DNA of 64,000 nucleotides. It comes from Mycobacterium sp. E787. Lineage in GTDB: Bacteria; Actinomycetota; Actinomycetes; Mycobacteriales; Mycobacteriaceae. Shown here one piece after another: positions 32,855 through 41,890 of the stretch (positions are counted from its first letter, which is position 1; each line of letters starts with the position of its first letter). The position numbers and the translations under genes are program-made. The DNA lies in NCBI RefSeq assembly GCF_001668725.1, contig NZ_LZKL01000111.1, positions 1 through 64,000 of the forward strand, read 5' to 3'. The notes under the pieces were generated by a model, which saw only the letters and a list, made by a program, of their open reading frames with translations, did not search any database and was not told the origin of the DNA.

Positions 32855-35800
32855 ATGACGGGTTCGACTGCTCCGAGCGCGAGCGCTCCTCGCGGGTCCT
32901 CCTTCGTGCACCTGCACAACCACACCGAGTACTCGATGCTGGACGGTGCCGCGAAGATCACGCCGATGCTCGACGAGGTGGCGCGGCTGGGCATGCCGGC
33001 GGTCGGAATGACCGACCACGGGAACATGTTCGGCGCCAGCGAGTTCTACAACGCGGCGACGAAGGCCGGGATCAAGCCGATCATCGGGGTGGAGGCCTAC
33101 ATCGCCCCGGGGTCGCGCTTCGACACCCGGCGCGTCACCTGGGGCGATCCCAGCCAGAAGGCCGACGACGTCTCCGGCAGCGGCTCCTACACGCACCTGA
33201 CGATGGTGGCCGAGAACGCCGCCGGGCTGCGCAACCTGTTCAAGCTGTCCTCGCTGGCCTCCTTCGAGGGCCAGCTGAGCAAGTGGTCGCGGATGGACGC
33301 CGAGCTCATCGCCGAGCACGCCGAGGGCATCATCATCACCACCGGCTGCCCGTCCGGTGAGGTGCAGACCCGGCTGCGGCTGGGTCACGACCGGGAGGCG
33401 CTGGAATCGGCCGCCAAGTGGCGCGAGATCGTCGGGCCGGACAACTACTTCCTCGAGTTGATGGACCACGGGCTGTCCATCGAGCGACGGGTCCGGGAGG
33501 GCCTGCTCGAGATCGGCCGCAAGCTCGGGATCCCGCCGCTGGCCACCAACGACTGCCACTACGTCACCCGCGACGCCGCCCACAACCACGAGGCGCTGCT
33601 GTGCGTGCAGACCGGCAAGACGCTCTCGGACCCCAACCGGTTCAAGTTCGACGGCGACGGCTACTACCTCAAGTCGGCCGCCGAGATGCGCCAGATCTGG
33701 GACGGCGAGGTCCCCGGCGCCTGCGACTCCACGCTGCTGATCGCCGAGCGGGTCCAGCCCTACGACGAGGTGTGGGCGCCGCGCGACCGGATGCCGGTGT
33801 TCCCGGTGCCCGAGGGCCACGACCAGGCGTCGTGGCTGCGGCACGAGGTGGGCGCCGGGCTGCGCCGGCGGTTCCCGGGCGGGGCGCCGGACGGTTACGC
33901 CACGCGGGCGGCCTACGAGATCGACGTCATCTGCGGCAAGGGCTTCCCCTCGTACTTCCTGATCGTGGCCGACCTGATCAACTACGCCCGCTCGGTGGGC
34001 ATCCGGGTGGGTCCCGGCCGCGGGTCGGCCGCCGGGTCGCTGGTGGCCTACGCGCTGGGCATCACCGACATCGACCCGATCCCGCACGGCCTGCTGTTCG
34101 AGCGGTTCCTCAACCCCGAGCGCACCTCGATGCCCGACATCGACATCGACTTCGACGACCGGCGCCGCGGTGAGATGGTTCGGTATGCCGCCGACAAGTG
34201 GGGCCACGACCGGGTGGCCCAGGTGATCACCTTCGGCACGATCAAAACCAAGGCGGCGCTGAAGGATTCGGCGCGGATCCACTACGGCCAGCCGGGCTTC
34301 GCCATCGCGGATCGGATCACCAAGGCGCTGCCGCCGCCGATCATGGCCAAGGACATCCCGCTGTCGGGCATCACCGACCCGAATCACGAGCGCTACAAGG
34401 AAGCCGCCGAGGTCCGCGGCCTGATCGAGACCGACCCGGACGTGCGCACCATCTACCAGACGGCGCGCGGCCTGGAGGGCCTGATCCGCAACGCCGGCGT
34501 GCACGCCTGCGCGGTGATCATGAGCAGCGAGCCGCTGACCGAGGCGATCCCGCTGTGGAAGCGCCCGCAGGACGGCGCCATCATCACCGGTTGGGACTAC
34601 CCGTCGTGCGAGGCCATCGGCCTGCTGAAGATGGACTTCCTGGGCCTGCGCAACCTCACGATCATCGGCGACGCGATCGAGAACATCAAGGCCAACAGGG
34701 GAATTGACCTCGACCTCGAGTCGGTGCCGCTGGACGACAAGGCCACCTATGAACTGCTCGGCCGCGGCGACACGCTCGGGGTGTTCCAGCTCGACGGCGG
34801 CCCCATGCGGGACCTGCTGCGCCGCATGCAGCCGACCGGCTTCGAGGACATCGTCGCGGTGCTCGCGCTGTACCGGCCCGGCCCGATGGGCATGAACGCC
34901 CACAACGACTACGCCGACCGCAAGAACAACCGGCAGGCGATCAAACCGATCCACCCCGAGCTCGCCGAGCCGCTGCGCGAGATCCTCGCCGAGACATACG
35001 GTTTGATCGTCTACCAAGAGCAGATCATGCGCATCGCGCAGAAGGTGGCCAGCTACTCGCTGGCCCGAGCAGACATTCTGCGCAAGGCGATGGGCAAGAA
35101 GAAGCGCGAGGTCCTGGAGAAGGAGTTCGAGGGCTTCTCCGAGGGGATGAAGGCAAACGGGTTTTCGGCAGGCGCGATCAAGGCGTTGTGGGACACCATC
35201 CTTCCGTTCGCCGACTACGCGTTCAACAAGTCGCACGCCGCGGGCTACGGCCTGGTGTCGTACTGGACCGCCTACCTCAAGGCGAACTACGCCAGCGAGT
35301 ACATGGCCGGCCTGCTGACGTCGGTCGGCGACGACAAGGACAAGGCCGCGGTGTACCTCGCCGACTGCCGCAAGCTGGGCATCACGGTCCTGCCGCCCGA
35401 CGTCAACGAGTCCGGCCTGAACTTCGCGTCGGTGGGCGCCGACATCCGTTACGGGCTGGGTGCGGTGCGCAACGTCGGCGCCAACGTCGTCGGGTCCCTG
35501 ATCCAAACCCGCAGCGACAAGGGCAAATTCACCGATTTCTCGGACTACCTGAACAAGATCGACATCTCGGCCTGCAACAAGAAGGTCACCGAGTCGCTGA
35601 TCAAGGCGGGCGCCTTCGATTCGCTCGGGCACGCCCGCAAGGGCCTCTTCCTGGTCCACACCGACGCCGTCGACTCGGTGCTGGGCACCAAGAAGGCCGA
35701 GGCGATGGGGCAGTTCGACCTGTTCGGCGGGGGAGACGCCGGCACCACCGACGCGGTGTTCACCATCAAGGTGCCTGACGACGAGTGGGAGGACAAGCAC

Positions 35801-36424
35801 AAGCTCGCCCTGGAACGAGAGATGCTGGGCCTGTACGTGTCCGGGCATCCGCTCAACCGGGTGGCCCACCTGCTGACCGCCCAGGTCGACACCGCGATCC
35901 CGGCAATCCTGGACGGCGACGTCCCCAATGACACCCAGGTGCGGGTGGGTGGCATCCTGGCCTCGGTCAACCGGCGCGTGAACAAGAACGGGATGCCATG
36001 GGCCTCGGCACAATTGGAGGATCTCACCGGCGGCATCGAGGTGATGTTCTTCCCGCACGCATACTCGACGTTCGGCGCCGACATCGTCGACGACGCGGTG
36101 GTACTGATCAACGCCAAGGTGGCGATCCGCGACGACCGGATCACGCTGATCGCCAACGAGCTTGTGGTGCCGGACTTTTCCAGCGCCCAGGCCGACCGGC
36201 CGCTGGCGGTCAGCCTGCCGACGCGGCAGTGCACCTTCGACAAGGTCAGCGCGCTCAAGCAGGTGCTGGCGCGGCACCCCGGCACGTCGCAGGTGCACCT
36301 GCGGCTGATCAGCGGTGATCGGATCACCACCCTCGAGCTGGACGCCTCGCTGCGGGTGACGCCCTCGCCGGCGCTGATGGGCGACCTCAAGGAGCTGCTC
36401 GGCCCCGGCTGCCTGGGCGTTTAG
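32855..36424 (+). CDS. dnaE1: DNA polymerase III alpha subunit, replicative
   Basis: 1189-residue C-family polymerase. The N-terminal PHP domain keeps its metal ligands (HLHNHTEYS, His19/21/23, and MTDHGNMFG), so the PHP proofreading exonuclease found in mycobacterial DnaE1 should be active. The polymerase catalytic motif PDIDIDFDD has Asp428 and Asp430. The GRGSAAGSLVAYALGITDIDP and FNKSHAAGYGLVSYWTAYLK segments, the C-terminal OB fold (VRVGGILASVNRRVNKNG) and the clamp-binding motif region QFDLFGG are present. Length matches DnaE1, not the shorter mutagenic DnaE2. ATG 32855 is the first start after the divergent promoter. Confidence 0.98.
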   Translation: MTGSTAPSASAPRGSSFVHLHNHTEYSMLDGAAKITPMLDEVARLGMPAVGMTDHGNMFGASEFYNAATKAGIKPIIGVEAYIAPGSRFDTRRVTWGDPSQKADDVSGSGSYTHLTMVAENAAGLRNLFKLSSLASFEGQLSKWSRMDAELIAEHAEGIIITTGCPSGEVQTRLRLGHDREALESAAKWREIVGPDNYFLELMDHGLSIERRVREGLLEIGRKLGIPPLATNDCHYVTRDAAHNHEALLCVQTGKTLSDPNRFKFDGDGYYLKSAAEMRQIWDGEVPGACDSTLLIAERVQPYDEVWAPRDRMPVFPVPEGHDQASWLRHEVGAGLRRRFPGGAPDGYATRAAYEIDVICGKGFPSYFLIVADLINYARSVGIRVGPGRGSAAGSLVAYALGITDIDPIPHGLLFERFLNPERTSMPDIDIDFDDRRRGEMVRYAADKWGHDRVAQVITFGTIKTKAALKDSARIHYGQPGFAIADRITKALPPPIMAKDIPLSGITDPNHERYKEAAEVRGLIETDPDVRTIYQTARGLEGLIRNAGVHACAVIMSSEPLTEAIPLWKRPQDGAIITGWDYPSCEAIGLLKMDFLGLRNLTIIGDAIENIKANRGIDLDLESVPLDDKATYELLGRGDTLGVFQLDGGPMRDLLRRMQPTGFEDIVAVLALYRPGPMGMNAHNDYADRKNNRQAIKPIHPELAEPLREILAETYGLIVYQEQIMRIAQKVASYSLARADILRKAMGKKKREVLEKEFEGFSEGMKANGFSAGAIKALWDTILPFADYAFNKSHAAGYGLVSYWTAYLKANYASEYMAGLLTSVGDDKDKAAVYLADCRKLGITVLPPDVNESGLNFASVGADIRYGLGAVRNVGANVVGSLIQTRSDKGKFTDFSDYLNKIDISACNKKVTESLIKAGAFDSLGHARKGLFLVHTDAVDSVLGTKKAEAMGQFDLFGGGDAGTTDAVFTIKVPDDEWEDKHKLALEREMLGLYVSGHPLNRVAHLLTAQVDTAIPAILDGDVPNDTQVRVGGILASVNRRVNKNGMPWASAQLEDLTGGIEVMFFPHAYSTFGADIVDDAVVLINAKVAIRDDRITLIANELVVPDFSSAQADRPLAVSLPTRQCTFDKVSALKQVLARHPGTSQVHLRLISGDRITTLELDASLRVTPSPALMGDLKELLGPGCLGV

Positions 36425-36430
36425 CGGCGG

Positions 36431-36446
36431 GCCCCGATCTCGGGGC
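36431..36446 (+). terminator. Short stem-loop after dnaE1
   Basis: GCCCCGA at 36431-36437 and TCGGGGC at 36440-36446, beginning 7 bp after the dnaE1 stop. The 2-nt loop means the innermost pair probably opens. It is followed at once by a second, larger inverted repeat. Confidence 0.6.
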
Positions 36447-36447
36447 C

Positions 36448-36504
36448 GCGTGCGAAGTTAGTTTCACGCTGGCGTTCGAACGTGAAACCAACTTCACGCT
36501 CGCC
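36448..36504. repeat. Inverted repeat after dnaE1 (GAAGTTnGTTTCACG arms)
   Basis: GAAGTTAGTTTCACG at 36454-36468 pairs with CGTGAAACCAACTTC at 36481-36495 (14 of 15 positions, the exception being an A-C mismatch), loop 12 nt. Flanking GCGTG/CACGC pairs extend it. It is similar in design to the other gene-end hairpins here but has a distinct inner sequence. Confidence 0.75.
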
Positions 36505-36624
36505 GCGGGCTAGGCGGCCAGGCAGGTGTCGATGGGTGTGCCGTCGCGGCGGAAGGAGCGGAGCCGTGCGTATCGCGCGCGGCTCAGTTCGTCCAGAGGG
36601 TGATTGGGCATGGACACAGTCAAC

Positions 36625-36646
36625 GACTTAGAGTTAGCTCTAAGTC
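36625..36646. promoter_or_regulatory. MerR-type operator palindrome
   Basis: GACTTAGAG at 36625-36633 and CTCTAAGTC at 36638-36646 form a perfect 9-bp inverted repeat with a 4-bp centre (TTAG), 24 bp before the MerR-family start. The 22-bp dyad is the size and shape expected of a MerR-family operator lying in a stretched -35/-10 spacer. TTGACT on the minus strand overlaps one end. Confidence 0.78.
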
Positions 36647-36670
36647 AAGCATCGAATCTCGGGAGGCCCG

Positions 36671-37060
36671 ATGGCCGCGCGGCTGACGATCGGGGAGGTG
36701 GCGCGCCAGGCCGGGGTCGCGGCCACGACACTGCGCTACTACGAACAGATCGGGCTGGTGTCCCCGCCGGCGCGCCTGGGCGGCCAGCGCCGCTACGACG
36801 ATTCGGTGCTCGCCCGGCTGGAGGTCATCCGGCTGTGCAAATCCGCCGGCTTCGCGCTGGAGGAGATCCAGGTGCTGTTCGCCGACGACGCGCCGGGGCG
36901 GCCCACCAGCCGCGCCCTGGCCGAGGCCAAACTCGCCGAGATCGACGCCCAGATGGAGGCGCTGGCCCGGGCGCGGGCCGTCATCGAGTGGGGGATGCGC
37001 TGCACGTGTCCCTCGATTGACGCCTGTACGTGTGGCATTCATGCCGCGGTGCCCGCCTGA
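36671..37060 (+). CDS. MerR-family regulator with Cys-rich C-terminus
   Basis: 129-residue regulator. The winged-helix motif LTIGEVARQAGVAATTLRYYEQIGLVSPPAR is canonical. A dimerisation helix (about 75-107) leads into the C-terminal CTC-x5-CTCGIH cluster (Cys111, 113, 119, 121), suggesting metal or redox sensing as in ZntR/SoxR-type members, though the spacing differs from SoxR. Ribosome site GGGAGG precedes ATG 36671. A perfect operator palindrome lies just upstream. The VOC gene follows 14 bp later and is the likely target as well as merR itself. Confidence 0.92.
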   Translation: MAARLTIGEVARQAGVAATTLRYYEQIGLVSPPARLGGQRRYDDSVLARLEVIRLCKSAGFALEEIQVLFADDAPGRPTSRALAEAKLAEIDAQMEALARARAVIEWGMRCTCPSIDACTCGIHAAVPA

Positions 37061-37074
37061 CCGAAGGAGCAGCA

Positions 37075-37551
37075 ATGGCCCAGCCGGATTCGATTGCGGT
37101 GCAGAACTTTTCGCACGTCTGCATCGGCGTCTCCGACATCGAGGCGTCGCGCGCGTTCTACACCGGGGTGCTGGGCATGGACGTCGTGTTCGACGTCGAG
37201 CTCGAAGGTGCCGGCCTGCGGTCCGTGACCGGCGGGGCGGCGCAACAGGGCCGCATGATCGGCGGGCTGATCGGCGCGGCGATGGTGGAGCTGCTGTCGC
37301 TGGGCGCGGTGCCCGAATGCCCGAGCGGGCCGCACCTGGGCTATACCAACATCTCGTTCCGGGTCGACGATCTCGACGCCACCTACGACACCGTTCGGCG
37401 CCATCACCCCGACGTCCGGGCCGACCCGCCGGTCGACATCGGCGGGGTGCGGATGTTTTTCATCTACGACCCCGACGGCACCCCCATCGAACTTCTGGAG
37501 TTGCCCGGCGGCGCGTCCACCACCGTGCAGCTCTGGCGCCCCCAGGGCTGA
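37075..37551 (+). CDS. VOC-superfamily (glyoxalase/dioxygenase fold) protein
   Basis: 158-residue vicinal-oxygen-chelate protein. Paired beta-alpha-beta-beta-beta modules begin FSHVCIGVSDIEASRAFYTGVLGM and LGYTNISFRVDDLDATYDTVRRH. Candidate metal ligands are His30-type (NFSHV), a Glu in MVELLS, and a C-terminal Glu in PDGTPIELLE. ATG 37075 follows GAAGGAG. It is directly downstream of merR in one operon, so it may detoxify or modify the compound that MerR senses. Substrate unknown. Confidence 0.88.
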   Translation: MAQPDSIAVQNFSHVCIGVSDIEASRAFYTGVLGMDVVFDVELEGAGLRSVTGGAAQQGRMIGGLIGAAMVELLSLGAVPECPSGPHLGYTNISFRVDDLDATYDTVRRHHPDVRADPPVDIGGVRMFFIYDPDGTPIELLELPGGASTTVQLWRPQG

Positions 37552-37638
37552 ACGAGCCGGGTGATGTGTTCCGCGCCCCCCGGTCACGGACGTACGCTCA
37601 CGAGGGGCAATGCTGACCCGGCGTCGAGGAGGACGTAA

Positions 37639-39465
37639 ATGACGACACCCGACCGTCCGGCCACCTTGTGCGAGGCGTTCCAGCGCACGGCGGCGATCGA
37701 GCCGGCCGCCGTCGCGCTGCGTACTCCCGGCGGCGCCCAGACGATGACGTGGCGAGAGCTCGCCGAGCAGGTGCGCAAGGCCGCCGCGGGCCTCGCGGGG
37801 CTCGGCGTGGGGCGGGGCGACACGGTGTCGCTGATGATGGCCAACCGGATCGAGTTCTACCCGTTCGAGATCGGCGCCCAGCACCTGGGCGCCACTTCGT
37901 TTTCGGTCTACAACACCCTGCCCGCCGAGCAGCTGACCTACCTCTTCGACAACGCCGGCACCAAGGTGGCGATCTGCGAGGAGCAGTACGTGGACCGCAT
38001 CCGCGCCAGCGGTGCGCCGATCGAGCACATCGTCTGCATCGACGGCGCGCCGCCCGGAACCAGCTCGGTGGACGACCTGCATGCCGCCGCGCCAGCCGGT
38101 TTCGACTTCGAGTCCACGTGGCGGGCGGTGCGGCCCGACGACGTCGTCACGCTCATCTACACCTCCGGGACCACCGGCAACCCCAAGGGGGTGGAGATGA
38201 CGCATGCCAACCTGCTGTTCGAGGCGTTCGCCCTCGACGCCGTCCTACCGATGCAGTTCGGTGACCGCGTGACATCCTTCCTGCCGACGGCACACATCGC
38301 CGACCGGGTGATGGGCTTGTACGGCCTGGAGGTGTTCGGCACCCAGGTCACAGTGGTGTCCGACGCGCGTGCCATCGCCGCCGCGCTGCCGGACGTGCGG
38401 CCCACGGTGTGGGGTGCGGTGCCTCGGGTGTGGGAGAAGCTCAAGGCCGCAATCGAATTCGCCGTCGGCCACGAGCCGGACGAGGTCAAGCGGCAGGCGT
38501 TGCAGTGGGCGATGTCGGTGGCCGGCAAGAAAGCCGCCGCCCTGGTGGCCGGTGAGCCGATGCCCGACGACCTGGCCGCCGAATGGGCGCAGGCCGACGA
38601 GTTGGTTCTGTCCAAGCTGCGCGAGCGGCTAGGGTTCGGCGAACTGCGCTGGGCGGTGTCCGGTGCGGCCCCGATCCCCCGGGAGACGCTGGCGTTTTTC
38701 CTCGGGATCGGCATTCCGATCGCCGAGGTGTGGGGGATGTCGGAGCTGAGTTGCGTGGCCAGCGTGAGCCATCCCCGGGACGCGCGGCTGGGCACCGTCG
38801 GGAAATTGCTGCCCGGGCTGGAGGGCAAGGTCGCCGAGGACGGCGAGTTCCTGGTGCGCGGTCCGCTGGTGATGAAGGGCTACCGCAGGGAGCCGGCCAA
38901 GACCGCGGAGGCGATCGATGCCGACGGCTGGTTGCACACCGGCGACATCCTCGAGGTCGACGCCGACGGCTATCTGAAGGTGGTCGACCGCAAGAAGGAG
39001 TTGATCATCAACGCGGCCGGAAAGAACATGTCGCCGGCCAACATCGAGAACACCATCCTGGCCGCCTGCCCGATGGTCGGCGTCATGATGACGATCGGCG
39101 ACGGGCGGCCGTACAACGCGGCGCTGATGGTCTTCGACGCCGAATCGGTCGGCCCGTACGCGGCCCAGCACGGCCTGTCCGAGGCGTCCCCCGCGGCGCT
39201 GGCGAACCACCCCGAGGTGATCGCCAAGATCGCCGCCGGGGTTGCCGAGGGCAACGCGAAACTGTCGCGGGTGGAACAGATCAAGCGGTTCCGGGTGCTG
39301 CCGACGGTGTGGGAACCCGGTGGGGACGAGATCACGCTGACGATGAAGCTGAAGCGCAAGCCGATCATGGCGAAGTACGCCGGCGAGATCGAGGAACTCT
39401 ATTCAGGCGATCGCCATCCCGAGGTGCACGAGCCGTCCGCGGCCGCAACGGTGCAGCCGGCATGA
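37639..39465 (+). CDS. fadD11: Long-chain fatty acid-CoA ligase FadD11
   Basis: 608-residue AMP-forming acyl-CoA ligase. The P-loop motif YTSGTTGNPKG is at residues 174-184, the A5/A8 region includes LHTGDILEVDADGYLKVVDRKKELIINAAGKNMSP, and the catalytic lysine lies in the C-terminal KLKRKPI segment. It activates fatty acids to acyl-AMP then acyl-CoA. The full frame is open; in M. tuberculosis the locus is annotated as two genes (fadD11.1/fadD11), as I recall. It overlaps plsB1 by four bases (ATGA), pointing to coupled expression with the glycerol-phosphate acyltransferase. Confidence 0.93.
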   Translation: MTTPDRPATLCEAFQRTAAIEPAAVALRTPGGAQTMTWRELAEQVRKAAAGLAGLGVGRGDTVSLMMANRIEFYPFEIGAQHLGATSFSVYNTLPAEQLTYLFDNAGTKVAICEEQYVDRIRASGAPIEHIVCIDGAPPGTSSVDDLHAAAPAGFDFESTWRAVRPDDVVTLIYTSGTTGNPKGVEMTHANLLFEAFALDAVLPMQFGDRVTSFLPTAHIADRVMGLYGLEVFGTQVTVVSDARAIAAALPDVRPTVWGAVPRVWEKLKAAIEFAVGHEPDEVKRQALQWAMSVAGKKAAALVAGEPMPDDLAAEWAQADELVLSKLRERLGFGELRWAVSGAAPIPRETLAFFLGIGIPIAEVWGMSELSCVASVSHPRDARLGTVGKLLPGLEGKVAEDGEFLVRGPLVMKGYRREPAKTAEAIDADGWLHTGDILEVDADGYLKVVDRKKELIINAAGKNMSPANIENTILAACPMVGVMMTIGDGRPYNAALMVFDAESVGPYAAQHGLSEASPAALANHPEVIAKIAAGVAEGNAKLSRVEQIKRFRVLPTVWEPGGDEITLTMKLKRKPIMAKYAGEIEELYSGDRHPEVHEPSAAATVQPA

Positions 39466-41408
39466 GCGGGGGACCGGGGGGAACGGCGCGCGAGATCGGT
39501 CGCGCCGGTGTGCGAAAGTTGCTGCAGCGCACGGGGATCGTCGACGAGTCGAGGACGCCGTTGCCGACCGACCCGGACGAGGTCGTCGAGCTCTTGGCGG
39601 CGCCGTGGTACGACGAGCGGCTGGCCACGTTGGCCCACGAGCTCGGCCGCGACCCCGACGACGTGCGCGCCGAGGCCGCGGGCTACCTGCGGGAGATGGC
39701 GCCGTCGCTCGACGAGCGGGCGGTGAAGGCGTGGCGCAGCTTTTCTTGTTGGCTGATGCGGGCCTACGACATCCTGGTCGACGAGGACCAGATCGCCCAG
39801 CTGCGCCGGCTGGATCGCAAAGCCACGCTGGCGTTTGCCTTCTCGCACCGCTCCTACCTGGACGGGCTGCTGTTGCCCGAGGCGATTCAGGCCAACCGGC
39901 TCTCGCCGGCGCTCACGTTCGGCGGCGCCAACCTGAACTTCTTCCCGATGGGCGCCTGGGCCAAGCGCACCGGGACCATCTTCATCCGGCGCCAGACCAA
40001 GGACATTCCCGTCTACCGTTTCGTGTTGCGCGCCTACGCCGCCCAGCTGGTGCAAAACCACGCCAACCTCACCTGGTCGATCGAGGGGGGCCGGACCCGC
40101 ACCGGCAAGCTGCGGCCCCCGGTGTACGGGATCCTGCGCTACATCAGCGACGCGGTCGACGAAATCGACGGTCCCGAAGTCTATTTGGTGCCGACCTCCA
40201 TCGTGTACGACCAGCTGCACGAGGTGGAGGCGATGACCACCGAGGCCTACGGCGCCGCCAAGCGGCCCGAGGACTTCCGGTTCCTGATCCGGCTGGCGCG
40301 ACAACAGGGCGAGCGGCTGGGCCGCGCCTACCTGGACTTCGGCGAACCGCTGCCGCTGCGCAAGCGCCTCGAGGAACTGCGCACCTCGGATACATCGGCG
40401 CCCGGCACGGGCACCGAGATCGAACGCATCGCGCTGGACGTCGAGCACCGGATCAACCGCGCCACCCCCGTCACCCCGACCGCGGTGGTGAGCCTCGCGC
40501 TGCTGGGCGCCGACCGCTCGCTCTCGATCAGCGAGGTGCTGGCCACGGTGCGCCCGCTGGCGAGCTACATCGCGGCGCGCAACTGGACCGTGGCCGGCGC
40601 CGCCGACCTGACGAACCGCTCGACGATCCGCTGGACGCTGCATCAGCTCGTCGCGTCGGGCGTGGTCAACGTCTATGACGCCGGCACCGAACCGGTTTGG
40701 GGGATCGGCGCCGACCAGCACCTGGTAGCGGCGTTCTACCGCAACACCGCGATCCACATCCTGGTCGATCGCGCCATCGCCGAGACCGCGCTGCTGGCCG
40801 CCATCGAAGACGCCGAAAATTCCGTGGACCGCCTGGTGTTACCGACGACCGTGCGCGACGAGGCGCTGAGCCTGCGCGAGCTGCTGAAGTTCGAGTTCTT
40901 GTTCTCGGCGCGCGCGCAGTTCGAGAAGGAACTCGCCGACGAGGTGCGCCTGATCGGGCGGGTGGAAGACACCACCCGGGCCGTCCCGGCGGCCGATGTG
41001 CGCGGGCTGCTGGAAAAGACCGACCTGCTGCTGGCGCACCTGGTGTTGCGGCCGTTCCTGGACGCCTACCACGTCGTCGCCGACCGGCTGGCCGCCCTCG
41101 AGGACGAATCGTTCGACGAGGACGAGTTTCTCGCCGAGTGCCTCGAGGTGGGCAAGCAATGGGAGCTGCAGCGCCGGATCGCCAACGCGGAGTCGAGGTC
41201 GTTGGAACTGTTCAAAACCGCGCTGCGCCTGGCGCGGCACCGCGAGCTGGTGGACGCGTTCGAGCGTCCGGACATCGCCCAGCGGCGACGCGACTTCGCC
41301 GACGAGATCGCCACCGCCATCAGGCGCGTCAACACCATCGCGGAGCTCGCCCGGCGGGTCGTGCTGTCCAGCTGCGACCCGTCCTCCGCCCGCCGCGGCA
41401 CGCCTTAA
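39462..41408 (+). CDS. plsB1: Glycerol-3-phosphate acyltransferase PlsB1
   Basis: 648-residue acyltransferase of the PlsB type. Block I HRSYLD (His129-Asp134), block II around GTIFIRRQTKDIPVYRFVLR and block III IEGGRTRTGKL are all intact; block IV is LVPTSIVYDQL. It catalyses the first step of phospholipid or triacylglycerol synthesis at the membrane. ATG 39462 overlaps the fadD11 stop, so the ligase can supply acyl-CoA to this enzyme. Upstream in-frame codons belong to a shadow frame of fadD11. Confidence 0.93.
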   Translation: MSGGPGGTAREIGRAGVRKLLQRTGIVDESRTPLPTDPDEVVELLAAPWYDERLATLAHELGRDPDDVRAEAAGYLREMAPSLDERAVKAWRSFSCWLMRAYDILVDEDQIAQLRRLDRKATLAFAFSHRSYLDGLLLPEAIQANRLSPALTFGGANLNFFPMGAWAKRTGTIFIRRQTKDIPVYRFVLRAYAAQLVQNHANLTWSIEGGRTRTGKLRPPVYGILRYISDAVDEIDGPEVYLVPTSIVYDQLHEVEAMTTEAYGAAKRPEDFRFLIRLARQQGERLGRAYLDFGEPLPLRKRLEELRTSDTSAPGTGTEIERIALDVEHRINRATPVTPTAVVSLALLGADRSLSISEVLATVRPLASYIAARNWTVAGAADLTNRSTIRWTLHQLVASGVVNVYDAGTEPVWGIGADQHLVAAFYRNTAIHILVDRAIAETALLAAIEDAENSVDRLVLPTTVRDEALSLRELLKFEFLFSARAQFEKELADEVRLIGRVEDTTRAVPAADVRGLLEKTDLLLAHLVLRPFLDAYHVVADRLAALEDESFDEDEFLAECLEVGKQWELQRRIANAESRSLELFKTALRLARHRELVDAFERPDIAQRRRDFADEIATAIRRVNTIAELARRVVLSSCDPSSARRGTP

Positions 41409-41418
41409 GGTGGGAAGC

Positions 41419-41856
41419 ATGCCGCTGACAGGTGAATACGCGCCCAGCCCCTGGGAATTTTCCCGCGACCAGGCCGACAAGTACGCCGAGTCCGGGGGAA
41501 CCGAGGCCGCCGACATGAAGGGGAAGCCCATCATCGTGCTGACCACCGTCGGCGCCAAGACCGGAAAGCTCCGCAAAACCCCGCTCATGCGCGTCGAGCA
41601 CAACGGCGAATACGCGATCGTCGCGTCGCTCGGCGGCGCCCCGAAGCACCCGGTCTGGTACCACAACGTCAAGAAGAACCCGCGCGTCGAGCTGCAGGAC
41701 GGGAGCGTCACCCGCGACTACGATGCCCGCGAGGTGTTCGGCGACGAGAAGGCCGCCTGGTGGGAGCGCGCCGTCGAGGCCTTTCCCGACTACGCCGACT
41801 ACCAGACGAAGACCGACCGTCAGATCCCGGTGTTCGTCCTGACGCCGGTCGGCTGA
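41419..41856 (+). CDS. Deazaflavin (F420)-dependent nitroreductase family protein, Rv1558/Ddn-like
   Basis: 145-residue split-barrel protein of the Ddn/FDR family. The signature GKPIIVLTTVGAKTGKLRKTPLMRVEHNGEYAIVASLGGAPKHPVWYHNVKKNP contains the F420-binding K-x-GK and PxW-Y-N-L-like blocks. Relatives reduce quinones and activate nitroimidazole prodrugs with F420H2. ATG 41419 lies 10 bp after the plsB1 stop. In M. tuberculosis the frdABCD genes and mmpL6 intervene before this gene, as I recall; here it follows plsB1 directly. Confidence 0.93.
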   Translation: MPLTGEYAPSPWEFSRDQADKYAESGGTEAADMKGKPIIVLTTVGAKTGKLRKTPLMRVEHNGEYAIVASLGGAPKHPVWYHNVKKNPRVELQDGSVTRDYDAREVFGDEKAAWWERAVEAFPDYADYQTKTDRQIPVFVLTPVG

Positions 41857-41890
41857 CTTTTCCGGCCGGCCGGCATGGGACCATTGATCG

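Noticed and set aside
32837..36298. 1153-codon minus-strand frame opposite dnaE1
   Set aside because: Antisense shadow; dnaE1 has the complete polymerase motif set.
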